64,000 nucleotides of DNA from assembly GCA_034231615.1 (NCBI GenBank), contig CM067322.1:101393587-101457586 (forward strand), read 5' to 3'. The notes beneath the pieces are model-generated. The model worked only from the letters and a program-made list of their open reading frames with translations. It had not been told where the DNA came from and did not search any database. The position numbers were made by a program, and so were the translations under genes. How positions within the stretch are numbered: the stretch's first letter is position 1; every line of letters starts with the position of its first letter. This stretch comes from Meghimatium bilineatum (lineage: Eukaryota; Mollusca; Gastropoda; Stylommatophora; Philomycidae). Shown here piece by piece: positions 32,121 to 41,397 of the stretch.

Positions 32121-33260
32121 CTCTGACTCTTAGCCAAACTCAGATCGAAAAACTGGATAGAGTCCAGAATGCAGCAATGCGTATCATTCTGGGATGCACA
32201 AGAGACACATCGACAAGAGCTATGCGATACCTACTTGACTGCCCAACAGCTGAGCATAGATTACAGTATTGCCGTGCACGGGCGTACCTTCAAATACATG
32301 CAGATAAGGAACACCCGTTGCATTCCGAAATACACAAAGTTAAAGGCAGCAGACTCAAGAGAGGAATGTCGTGGATGGGACGTGCTGAGGATGTAATACA
32401 AAGCGTGTGCAGATTACAGGATGTGGCAGCTGGTGCGGAATGGATAGGTCTACCCACAGATTTCGAAACTTGTTTGAGAGTAGTAATATCACTTAGCAGG
32501 TAATGCAGAGAATGGTGTCCCACTGCTGTGGAGAAAGAAGTGCAGGCTTTAATCAGTGAGAATACCAAAGAGGGGGATGTGATTATATACACTGATGGAT
32601 CTGTAATTAGGCATGTTCACAGTGCTTGGGCCTTTACAGCTCAGTGCGCAGGTACAACGATCAAGGAGGAAAGTGGTGCCTTTGCGGTCACTACAAGTAG
32701 TATGACCATGGAGACTATGGCGGTTACCAAGGCATTTGAGTGGCTACGCACACAGAAAGTAATGCAGGTCTGCATCTTGAGTGATTCTATGAGTATGATT
32801 AAGAAGGTACAAGTGGGTCTCATTCGCGAACAGTGGATTGAGGCCTTGAGAAATGCGAGCTTGAAAGCGGTTACATTTATTTTCGTGCCGGGACATGTGG
32901 GCGTTCGAGGCAATGAAAGAGCGGATCAACTGGCATCGTGTGCGATTGTGGCAAAGGGCGATGGGGCAATGGATCGCGCTGACGTTTTGAACTCCTTAAG
33001 AGATATAACACGCGAGAGTGAGACTAATGTGGATGATGATTCCTTTTCAATGGCTAGGATTAAAGATCAGGGATTGAGATGCGGTGTTGCTTGAGGTGAA
33101 CATTTTGGAGGGCGCAGAAGAATGATGGTCAACCAGCATAGGACCGGTACTGTCAGCAAAAGTGTGATGGCGGATAAACTCAAGGAGAGATCGGAGCAAC
33201 TATGGATGTGTCCAGTTTGCAGTGATGATGATCCGACGACTAACTAACTAATCAATTACA

Positions 33261-33802
33261 TCAAAAATGGTTTGAATCCTATAACCCCCGAATTTGCTGT
33301 TGTAGTTGAACATTACGAAAAGGAAAAGTCACATGGTCGTCTGCACTGACTGCCGCCAACAATGAAGGAAGAAGCTGTGTTGAGAACTGCTGGAGAAATA
33401 ACAGTTTATGCAGATGTAATCTCTATTTTTTGTTTAAAACCTCTAGATAAGTGGACATTCCTGTACAAGACCTCCAGGAAAACAATCGTACACTACCTAA
33501 ACCTGCAGAACTGCTCAAAACTTGGCTGAGACTGATATAGCTCATGTCAAACCGACAACATCAGTCATTCTAACATCTCTAATAGCATCATCAGACACAC
33601 CGGACGTAGGCGACTCAAACACAGATGACTCCACTACCATCTTCACACAAGTGAAGATTAAACGAAATAGAAACCAGAGCCCCATTGTTTCTCGTCCAAT
33701 CCAGAATCCAGGGTGACCTTGAAACGTGACAAATCGGAGCATCTTAACATGCGATTCCCTACCAACAACAAAGAGAGCAAGACAACTCAAAATGATCACA
33801 TT
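33261..33802. other. Unassigned, possibly LINE ORF1 debris
   Basis: A plus frame around 33522-33716 (SDTPDVGDSNTDDSTTIFTQ) is polar and unrecognised. It may be gag-like ORF1 sequence of the LINE whose RT end is at 34324-34560, which is inference from position only. Confidence 0.25.
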
Positions 33803-33812
33803 ACTACAACGA

Positions 33813-34089
33813 GTCGCCCATGTGTTGCCGGGCCCGAGAAGGGAGTAAATAATAGCAATAATGTTTACCTTACATGCATGTCGGAAGAGGCGACTAAGGA
33901 GGTTATGAGTTGGTGTTGGCGATCCCATATAGGGTCAGTGACCCAAAGACATGCTGAAGTCGGATATGTCATGCCCAAAGTCGCAGATATCACGGCAATG
34001 CTGTAAATCTTGACACAACGCATTCCGTTCTCTGCACTACATCTTGCTGATCTGCAAGAGTTTGAGAATGAACGCCGAAGAAAAAGATG
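33813..34089 (+). repeat. SINE-A, full-length copy with 10-bp TSD
   Basis: ACTACAACGA flanks the copy (33803-33812, 34090-34099), which defines the ends: start GTCGCCCATGTGTTGCCGGG, end GAATGAACGCCGAAGAAAAA. The 277-bp body includes TAGCAATAATG, GCGACTAAGGAGGTTATG, CCCATATAGGGTCAGTGACC, CATGCTGAAGTCGGAT, GCAATGCTGTAAATC and CTGCAAGAGTTTGAGAATG. No convincing pol III boxes. Confidence 0.93.
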
Positions 34090-34178
34090 ACTACAACGAA
34101 CTGGCCGACGATTCAAACAGAAACATACGAGGACATTACTCTTATAATAGAAGGTGATCTGAAAATGGGCTTCTGTTC

Positions 34179-34323
34179 AAAATCAACAAGAACCACTGTT
34201 AACAATCGACAAGAACCACTGTTAACAATCGACAAGAACCACTGTTAACAATCGACAAGAACCACTGTTAACAATCGACAAGAACCACTGTTAACAATCG
34301 ACAAGAACCACTGTTAACAATCG
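34179..34323. repeat. 23-bp minisatellite, about 6 units
   Basis: Units ACAAGAACCACTGTTAACAA plus TCG, nearly identical, directly preceding a LINE C-terminal relic. Confidence 0.94.
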
Positions 34324-34560
34324 TGAAATTTGGGAAACTCCGATAGTACGGGCATGTGATGAGACATCCCTAGATGACAAAATATGTTCTGGAAGGTACG
34401 GTGGAGGGTATAAGAAGACGAGGTGGAGAGAAGAAGATATGGCTGAATAATATTTAAGAATGAACAGGTCTGATAAGTTTCCAAACTCATCAGGATTGCA
34501 GACGATAGAGATGCGTGATAGTTCTGCACCAAAGGTCTCATTGTGACGACCCTACAACCC
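34324..34560 (+). mobile_element. LINE RT C-terminal relic
   Basis: Encodes KFGKLRYYGHVMRHP, MTKYVLEGTVEGIRRRGG and EKKIWLNNI, then WTGLISFQT, a LINE thumb/C-terminal region. The last codons before the stop (SLRRPYNPDGLW-like) are the start of the 38-bp minisatellite. Confidence 0.82.
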
Positions 34561-34978
34561 TGACGGGTTATGGTCTCATTGTGACGACCCTACAACCCTG
34601 ACGGGTTATGGTCTCATTGTGACGACCCTACAACCCTGACGGGTTATGGTCTCATTGTGACGACCCTACAACCCTGACGGGTTATGGTCTCATTGTGACG
34701 ACCCTACAACCCTGACGGGTTATGGTCTCATTGTGACGACCATACAACCCTGACGGGTTATGGTCTCATTGTGACGACCCTACAATCCTGACGGGTTATG
34801 GTCTCATTGTGACGACCCTACAACCCTGACGGGTTATGGTCTCATTGTGACGACCCCACAACCCTGACGGGTTATGGGAATATTGTTACGACCCTACAAC
34901 CCTGACGGGTTATGGGAATATTGTGATGACCCTACAACCCTGACGGGTTATGGGAATATTGTGACGACCCTACAAGCG
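34533..34978. repeat. 38-bp minisatellite, about 11.6 units
   Basis: Units contain GGTCTCATTGTGACGACCCT and ACAACCCTGACGGGTTAT. The last three units have GGGAATATTG in place of GGTCTCATTG. The unit includes the terminal codons and 3' end of the adjoining LINE. Confidence 0.95.
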
Positions 34979-35229
34979 TGACATCACTGGAGGCATTTCC
35001 ATATATGTTCTGCTTGCCGTTCCGTCATTCATCTAAAAGTATATAAGCTCAGTGTCCCGTCAGTTGCTGATTACAAGTTCTTCTGATCTTTCCGGAGAGG
35101 GAGCACTTTCTCCCATCGCCTCTAGTCACTTCCATTTCTGCCATTCTCTGAATATGTTCATTGTCACGTTCGACGGTCAACAGAACGACAGCTCGTTGTG
35201 GATTAGGCCCTATATGAAATCGTCGATAC

Positions 35230-35466
35230 GCCCGTGTGTTGCCGGGCCCGAAAGGGGAGCAAAGAATAGCAACACTGTCTACCTTCCATGCATGTCGTAA
35301 AAGGCGACTAAGGAGGTTATGGGATGGAGTTGGCTGCCCCATCCCATATAGGGTCAGTGACCCAAAGCCATGCTGAAGTCGGATGTGCTAGGCCGAAAGG
35401 CGCAGATATCGCAGCAATGCTGTAAACCATGACCAATGCATTCCGTTCTCCAGACTACATCCTGTA
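35230..35466 (+). repeat. SINE-A copy, 3'-truncated
   Basis: Close to the consensus: CGCCCGTGTGTTGCCGGGCC, GGGGAGCAAAGAATAGCAAC, GGCGACTAAGGAGGTTATGG, CCATATAGGGTCAGTGACCC, ending in GACTACATCCTG. It lacks the GAGTTTGAGAAC...GAAGAA end. Confidence 0.92.
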
Positions 35467-35489
35467 GAAAGGAAAGTAGACCGAATCAG

Positions 35490-35875
35490 AGATGCTATCA
35501 ACTGTAGTCAGTAATTATAGTGATCAGACTATTTGGAAACGCCTTCACGATGCCAACCTTCATGCTTGTCGTCCAGTCATTCTACCACACTTGCATGCTG
35601 TTCACATAGCATCTAGTTTGATGTGGTGTAGGCCTACACAGCACTGCATTGGCGACGTGCCCAGTGGGCTAATGAGTCCGATGTGTCGTGATTTGTCTTG
35701 AATCGTACATATGAACGAATCAGAGCACGCAGACGTCGCTGTGAATGATCTAGTAATGCTGCAGTCATTGAACGCAACCGATATGGTGAGAGATCAGGGA
35801 TGATGTGGGCAGGCATTAGTTATCTCTACAAAACCAACCTTCGTCTATCACGTGATCGCAGTAGATGTGGAAAAT
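35490..35875 (+). mobile_element. Tc1/mariner transposase relic
   Basis: Encodes across frames SDQTIWKRLHDANLHACRPV, LPHLHAVHIASSLMWCR, HTQ/HWTGDV and later RNRYGERSGMMWAGISY, the helix-turn-helix to DD(E) region of Tc1-like transposases (V..RTV.RRL...L..RRP and GG.SVM.WG.IS). The first catalytic block (F.DES.F) is deleted or mutated. No TIRs identified. Confidence 0.75.
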
Positions 35876-35879
35876 AGGC

Positions 35880-36466
35880 ACACATACGGTTTCAGTAGCT
35901 CGATGTCAATACATTCCTAATTTTTCACAGTTTATTGACATTTCTACTAGTATGCCTACCACATATAATATTGAGTTCCATAATCGCTGTTATAAATGTA
36001 ATAGATCGGACGTGTCCGTCTTCATCGTGCACTCATGAAACAGCCTCCTTTTTCTTCTGTTAACCCTCTGTTTATAGCAGCAATTGAGTCAGGTCCGTAT
36101 TTAAATATTCAACCAGCTTCCTTGGCACATAAGAAGATGACTTTTTGGACCTGGAACTTAATTAAAAGGTACGTTCAAGGCCATTCCTTAGCCAATTTGT
36201 CACAAAAAAGTTATTCGAATTTCAATCTGTTTCATGTAAAACCCACCCCCATCTTTACGGTAATCATATCTGCGGCCTTGAAGTGGGTCTGTTTATTGTT
36301 ACCGCGTAGGTGTTTGTCACTAAATATGCCTACATGTGTTACGAAGATAACATTAACTGTAGTCCTAGATTCCATAATTCATATTGTTACCGTTTATTTT
36401 GGATACTTCGAAGCATGCACTTAGAGTGTGACATGTTAATGGCCTTATATAATGGACATATTGTCG
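35880..36466. other. No gene seen
   Basis: One 129-codon plus frame (36035-36424) has no recognisable domain and no splice support. AT-rich. Confidence 0.35.
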
Positions 36467-36678
36467 ACTTTTTAAAATTTTGTTTTCAACTTTTCAGTCA
36501 TTGAGTTCTTCTTCAGTCCTATATAATTCAATTTCAAGTATTTAAATTTAACCTTTACTTTAGACTTGTAGAGTTTATTGTAGTTGACCTAGCAGAGTTC
36601 TTAGTGTAGTGATGAGAGTTACGATAAACACGAATAAAATAATGAGATATATTAATTATTATAACAGATTATATTGTA
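36467..36678. repeat. About 210-bp duplicated segment, copy A
   Basis: Matches 40459-40666 in direct orientation at about 97% identity, with a 4-bp indel (ATTAATTATTAT versus ATTATTAT). The LINE insertion 37236-40161 and the RING exon 1 lie between the two copies. Confidence 0.95.
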
Positions 36679-37223
36679 CAGATTATATAACAGATTATAA
36701 GGAAATAATGGCATCGAGTAACATTTTAAGGGTGATCTCAAACTCCATGAAGTTGGCTAGTATTTTCCGCTATTATTGTGAAACTTTTACCAATAATTAA
36801 TGAAACATTCATGGGATGTATATACGTCTCCATTAAGAAAAAAAAGGGGGGGGGATGGTGTTTCTACCTATAACAAAATTGTCATTCACAAGTTTTTCAT
36901 AATTCCTCCTTGGGGAACGCCATGACGCAGTAGGACTTTCTTGCACTTGGGATCATCCAGTTTCTCGGGACTTTTAGTCCTTCTGGGAGTTTCAGTAGTT
37001 CTCATGTCTCCCACTCTTTTTCAGGTTTTTCCTCAGTACACTACAGAACGCCTGGCACTATTGATATTCTGTGGAAATAACTACACTCACGGTTTTCAGT
37101 TGTCCCAGGCAATAAGTTTACACATAAATAAAAGCCAACACGACATGATATAACCAACATAGACTCATGTATGTTGAAAAGGTTGTGCCCAGACTATAAG
37201 TTTTAATCGGACTTTGATGAACT
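36679..37223. other. No gene seen
   Basis: AT-rich, with a G run at 36845-36854. Nothing recognised. It ends at the target site of the LINE at 37236. Confidence 0.4.
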
Positions 37224-37235
37224 TTGAACACAATT

Positions 37236-40161
37236 AGTTAGTTAGTTAGTTAGTCGTCGGATCATCATCACTGCAAACTGGACACATCCATAGTTGCTCC
37301 GATCTCTCCTTGAGTGTATCCGCCATCACACTTCTGCTGACAGTACCGGTCCTATGCTGGTTGACCATCATTCTTCTGCGCCCTCCAAAATGTTCACCTC
37401 TAGCAACACCGCATCTCAATCCCTGATCTTTAATCCTAGCCATTGAAAAGGAATCATCATCCACATTCGTCTCACTCTCGCGTGTTATATCTCTTAAGGA
37501 GTTCAAAACGTCAGCGCGATCCATTGCCCCATCGCCCTTTGCCACAATCGCACACGATGCCAGTTGATCCGCTCTTTCATTGCCTCGAACGCCCACATGT
37601 CCCGGCACGAAAATAAATGTAACCGCCTTCAAGCTCGCATTTCTCAAGGCCTCAATCCACTGTTCGCGAACGAGACCCACTTGTACCTTCTTAATCATAC
37701 TCATAGAGTCACTCAAGATGCAGACCTGCGTTACTTTCTGTGTGCGTAGCCACTCAAATGCCTTGGTCACCGCCATAGTCTCCATGGTCATACTACTCGT
37801 AGTGACCGCAAAGGCACCACTTTCCTCCTTGATCGTTTTACCTGCGCACTGAGCTGTAAAGGCCCAAGCACTGCGAACATGCCTAATTACAGATCCATCA
37901 GTGTATATAATCACATCCCCCTCTTTGGTATTCTCACTGATTAAAGCCTGCACTTCTTTCTCCACAGCTGAGGGACACCATTCTCTGCATTCCCTGCTAA
38001 GTGATATTACTACTCTCAAACAAGTTTCGAAATCTGTGGGTAGACCTATCCATTCCGCACCAACTGCCACATCCTGTAATCGGCACACACTTTGTATTAC
38101 ATCTTCAGCACGTCCCATCCACGACCTTCCTCTCTTGAGTCTGCTGCCTTTAACTTTCTGTATTTCGGAATGCAACGGGTGTTCCTTATCTGCATGTATT
38201 TGAAGGTACGCCCGTGCACGGCAATACTGTAATCTATGCTCAGCTGTTGGGCAGTCAAGTAGGTATCGCATAGCTCTTGTCGATGTGTCTCTTGTGCATC
38301 CCAGAATGATACGCATTGCTGCATTCTGGACTCTATCCAGTCTTTCGATCTGAGTTTGGCTAAGAGTCAGAATTGCCAGTGCATATTCCACCACAGCCAC
38401 TACCAAACCCTGGTACAAAAGAAATAACAATCTTTGCTCACATTGCGCAGCAGCCATAACCTTCATTGCTGCTAAGCCTTTGCCTGCCCTTATGATAATG
38501 TGGTCAACATGTTCCCTGAAACTCGGGCTTCTGTCAAAAAACACACCCAGATATCTCATTGTGCTAGTTCTTTCTAAACTTTTCCCGGACAACGAAACTT
38601 GTGGCATGGGTGTCTTTACCATGTGATTGTTCAAGGAAAACCACGTCACGAATGCCTTAGACGGATTAACCACTGCTCCCGTATCTCGACACCAATTTGT
38701 CAGTCTGTCCAGCTCCTTCTGTAGTTCCACGACGCACTCTTCTCGATTTCTGCCCTGTCTATACACCAGGATATCATCGGCATATGACATCGTTCTGCCA
38801 ACACCTGTGATTTGATTGCCAGTGATATGTACTGTGTATACATTGAAAAGTACAGGAGATAGAGGCGATCCCTGTGGCAGGCCAGGGCTAATAACCGTTG
38901 GTGTAGATATCCAGTTACCACACTTAAGAACTACAACCCTGTGCATCAGGGCGGCGCCAACCCAACGCACGACAAAAGGATTAACTGCAAGACTTAACAG
39001 CTGGTGCATCAAGATATCCAAGGACACCCTATTGTACGCATCCTCAAGGTCTATTGCGACCGCACATGTCTTCATGCGCGAATCGAACCCCTCAAAAACA
39101 TCCTGCGCAAATATGGCTGCATTTTGCCATGTCTTCTTTCCTGGACGATATCCTCCTAACAATGTTGGTAAACACTTATTTCTTTCAAGATAACACGATA
39201 CCTTCCGGGCCACAATTTTATCCAAAAGCTTGCCAATCGTATTCTGCATAGTTATTATTCTGTAGCCATGTATCCTGGTGTGGTCCTTCCCAGGTTTGTG
39301 TAGTGGAACTAAATAGCTGTGCAACCAGTCTTCTTTCACTGTGCCCTTTAGAAGGCTATTATTGAACATGTCCGCCAACTCTCCCAACTCCTCATCCGTT
39401 CTTCGACTAATGTCATCGTATCTAATGCCATCTGGCCCTGGTGCTGTATTTTTTTTACTTTTCAGTGCCTTCCTGATTTCTTCAACTGTGATTAGCATAT
39501 GGTTTTCCATGCTCAAGTTCTTACACGTGTCTGTGAGCGTTTTCCTGATTTCTTGATATGCCTCCACATTTCTCTGACCAATTTGTGCGGTGTAGTGTGC
39601 CAGCAATGCCGCACCTTTTGTCTCGTCCGTCTTCTGCCAGACGGTATCGTCGCTCTGGAAATCGGCAATAGTCACGCGTCTTGTGAGACCATTCATGGAT
39701 TTGTGTAACCGCCAGAACAATTTTAGTGACTTTTCGCGTGTGATCTCTTTGTAAAATTCGTCCCATTTTGACGCCTTTGCTGACTTTGCAATATCTTTGA
39801 ATGTTTGGACTAAGATATCTTTCTTCCGTTTCCATTGTGCGACCTCCATGGGCTGAGCCGCAACACGTTTCCGTGCCCTTTGCCATAGTGATACTGCTTT
39901 CCGTTTCTCGCTCCATGCCCTTTGAACCTCTTCGTTCCACCAGGAGGGCCTATCCCACACCAGATTTCCCACTACTTGAGCCTTACGTTTGTCTTGTCGA
40001 ATTCTGCTCACAACATCCACTCCTCTTCGATCATATTTAAAGGATCTTACCTTTGGCCTTATCTGCTTACTTTTGTCATTTTTTAAGAGAACAACACATG
40101 GGAGGTGGTCACTGCCATGATGCCCCAGCACGTCCCATTTGCAGATAGCCACAGCAGGTGA
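37236..40161 (-). mobile_element. I-like LINE copy 2, young 5'-truncated insertion
   Basis: Flanked by the perfect 12-bp duplication TTGAACACAATT (37224-37235, 40162-40173). The 3' end is (TTAG)n on the plus strand, i.e. a CTAA-repeat tail. Homology to copy 1 stops at about 40154, within the endonuclease; about 7 unmatched bases (40155-40161) precede the target duplication. The long frame has no stop, and the copy is nearly identical to copies 1 and 3, so the family was active recently. Confidence 0.97.
37246..40152 (-). CDS. LINE polyprotein: end of endonuclease, reverse transcriptase, RNase H
   Basis: 968 codons, open throughout. The start Met is only the first Met after the truncation; the intact protein, judged from copy 1, would be about 1,200 aa. 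Order: last endonuclease motif GHHGSDHLPCV (residues about 9-19); a basic linker; RT fingers with TAPGPDGIRYDD (about 235); GGYRPGKKTWQ (about 330); AIDLEDAYNRV (motif A); LPQGSPLSPVLFN (motif B); TMSYADDILVY (motif C, YADD); then RNase H with IIYTDGSV, ETMAVTKAFEWL, LSDSMSMI and PGHVGVRGNERADQ carrying the D-E-D-H/D set; a C-terminal CPVC near the stop. RT and RNase H on one ORF with an AP endonuclease fits the I group of LINEs (I, Ingi, Nimb-like). As a truncated insert it lacks its promoter, so expression would need a host promoter. Confidence 0.95.
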   Translation of the reverse strand: MAICKWDVLGHHGSDHLPCVVLLKNDKSKQIRPKVRSFKYDRRGVDVVSRIRQDKRKAQVVGNLVWDRPSWWNEEVQRAWSEKRKAVSLWQRARKRVAAQPMEVAQWKRKKDILVQTFKDIAKSAKASKWDEFYKEITREKSLKLFWRLHKSMNGLTRRVTIADFQSDDTVWQKTDETKGAALLAHYTAQIGQRNVEAYQEIRKTLTDTCKNLSMENHMLITVEEIRKALKSKKNTAPGPDGIRYDDISRRTDEELGELADMFNNSLLKGTVKEDWLHSYLVPLHKPGKDHTRIHGYRIITMQNTIGKLLDKIVARKVSCYLERNKCLPTLLGGYRPGKKTWQNAAIFAQDVFEGFDSRMKTCAVAIDLEDAYNRVSLDILMHQLLSLAVNPFVVRWVGAALMHRVVVLKCGNWISTPTVISPGLPQGSPLSPVLFNVYTVHITGNQITGVGRTMSYADDILVYRQGRNREECVVELQKELDRLTNWCRDTGAVVNPSKAFVTWFSLNNHMVKTPMPQVSLSGKSLERTSTMRYLGVFFDRSPSFREHVDHIIIRAGKGLAAMKVMAAAQCEQRLLFLLYQGLVVAVVEYALAILTLSQTQIERLDRVQNAAMRIILGCTRDTSTRAMRYLLDCPTAEHRLQYCRARAYLQIHADKEHPLHSEIQKVKGSRLKRGRSWMGRAEDVIQSVCRLQDVAVGAEWIGLPTDFETCLRVVISLSRECREWCPSAVEKEVQALISENTKEGDVIIYTDGSVIRHVRSAWAFTAQCAGKTIKEESGAFAVTTSSMTMETMAVTKAFEWLRTQKVTQVCILSDSMSMIKKVQVGLVREQWIEALRNASLKAVTFIFVPGHVGVRGNERADQLASCAIVAKGDGAMDRADVLNSLRDITRESETNVDDDSFSMARIKDQGLRCGVARGEHFGGRRRMMVNQHRTGTVSRSVMADTLKERSEQLWMCPVCSDDDPTTN

Positions 40162-40301
40162 TTGAACACAATTGATTTAGCCAAATATTTCAAAATTCTG
40201 GCATATTTGAGACACCGGAAGTTACGTGACGTTATACTCAAGAATCGGCAAGCGCGCGATGATTGGAAGTGGTAGAATTGTTATTTCATTCAATATTTTT
40301 A
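40162..40301 (+). promoter_or_regulatory. Promoter of the RING gene (ETS, CRE-like, inverted CCAAT)
   Basis: Upstream of the RING ATG: CCGGAAGT (ETS-type, 40215-40222), directly followed by TTACGTGACGTTA (CRE/ATF-like, 40222-40234), and ATTGG (inverted CCAAT, 40262-40266). No TATA box. This combination is typical of broadly expressed TATA-less promoters. The LINE target site ends at 40173, about 40 bp from the ETS site. Motif matches are seen; function is inference. Confidence 0.55.
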
Positions 40302-40384
40302 ATGGATTATAATAAATTGCAAGGCTTTCAATCAGATGACATGATGAACTCATTGTTAGCAGCACAAATTATGCACGAAAAGAG
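40302..40384 (+). CDS. RING-finger gene, exon 1
   Basis: First coding exon of a small RING-finger protein of 152 aa encoded by three exons (40302-40384, 41398-41559, 47520-47733). It reads MDYNKLQGFQSDDMM and on to AAQIMHEK, then two bases of an Arg codon and a donor GTAAGA. The ATG follows TTTTTA and is the first in frame after promoter-like motifs. The junction phases of all three exons agree (2+1, 2+1), and the whole is open to a single stop, which is strong support. The protein is probably an E3 ubiquitin ligase or scaffold by its RING; I do not recognise a named orthologue. The exon lies just downstream of the LINE insertion. Confidence 0.82.
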
Positions 40385-40458
40385 GTAAGATGATATTATA
40401 ATTTTCGTTAAAAACTTCTAATCAATTCCATTTTTTAGCGTCTTAGACCGCAGAGTCT

Positions 40459-40666
40459 ACTTTTTAAAATTTTGTTTTCCACTTTTCAGTCATTGAGTTC
40501 TTCTTCAGTCCTATATAATTCAATTTCAAGTATTTAAATTTAACCTTTACTTTAGACTTGTAGAGTATATTGTAGTTGACCTAGCAGAGTTCTTAGTGTA
40601 GTGATGAGAGTTACGATAAACACGAATAAAATAATGAGATATATTATTATAACAGATTATATTGTA
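40459..40666. repeat. About 210-bp duplicated segment, copy B (RING intron 1)
   Basis: Direct-repeat partner of 36467-36678. It begins 75 bp after the exon 1 donor. It has no coding sequence. Whether it is a dispersed repeat or a local duplication cannot be told from two copies. Confidence 0.95.
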
Positions 40667-41179
40667 ATAATAATAATTTCAAATTTGTAACAATTTGTTT
40701 GTTGCTGAGAGTTGTCAGTTGACTGTTTTCTGAGTTTTCATTTTCAGTGTTGTTCTATCAACGCCAGAACTGAGAACGGCATATATTTAAAATTGAATTA
40801 TTATTAATAATATTATTGTGTCTTCATTGTTATCATTGTAGACTACTGACTACTGTTTTAGTTTATGATTTATCCTAGGTGTAGCCTATATTTTTTAATA
40901 TTGTAGCAAGTCAACATATTATTCATTCAAAATTCAAGGTGCATTAATATCAGATGGAAGATGTATTACTATTAGGCCTAAAGAAATCAAATATAGAATT
41001 GCCTAAGCAAAATTTGCCAAAAGCAACGTTTTACAAGATGAAGACCATGGCATATGTGTCAGTTATTGTTTTGTCTTTTCCTTGGTCACCAAGTTGGTGA
41101 AAGCTGATTGATAGCATCCACAGTACAGCTTTGAGCGAACCTCTAGAAATGTGTCAAGGTTTAATTCTTAATTGACAGT

Positions 41180-41255
41180 GAACTTTGCCCTGGTGACATG
41201 CCTGACAATATATGACAACAGGGCAGATGCTAAATGCAGAAAAAGAATTCTTAAT
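41180..41255 (+). mobile_element. Jockey-like LINE tail fragment
   Basis: GACATGCCTGACAATATATG...GATGCTAAATGCAGAAAAAG matches the 3' end at 26590-26635. Short and diverged; in RING intron 1. Confidence 0.55.
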
Positions 41256-41397
41256 TGAACAAGGCTTAATTCTGACCAAGAACAGTACTAATATGCATTG
41301 AAATTCATGAGTTAACTTGCTTCATCAAAGAAAAGTGGATTAGCTTAATTAGAATTATGAGAATTGTCATTCAACTTTTTTTTTTTAAATTTTCCAG

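Larger units (their letters stand above)
29278..33248 (+). mobile_element. I-like LINE copy 1, sense 3' part (RT, RNase H, tail), twice interrupted
   Basis: Starts GAAGAAATCAGG, exactly where the inverted segment stops, and continues KNTAPGPDGIRYDD, GGYRRGKKTWQNAA, AIDLEDAYNRVSLDI, LPQGSPLSPVLFNVYT, TMSYADDILVYRQGRN and the RNase H (VIIYTDGSV, METMAVTKAFEWL, ILSDSMSMI, PGHVGVRGNERADQLA). It ends with GACGACTAACTAACTAA. It is interrupted by 29567-29999 and 30839-32120. Relative to copy 2 it has stops at about 30242 (Trp to stop), 32501 and 33092. After removing the two inserts its length is about the same as the matching part of copy 2. Confidence 0.95.

Noticed and set aside
34179-34978. CRISPR-like regular repeats
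   Set aside because: Units are contiguous with no unique spacers and the sequence is eukaryotic; they are minisatellites.
36035-36424. 129-codon open frame, plus strand
   Set aside because: No domain, no splice signals and ordinary AT-rich composition; probably chance.
37564-38203. Plus-strand open frames opposite the LINE
   Set aside because: Shadows of the 968-codon RT-RNase H frame.
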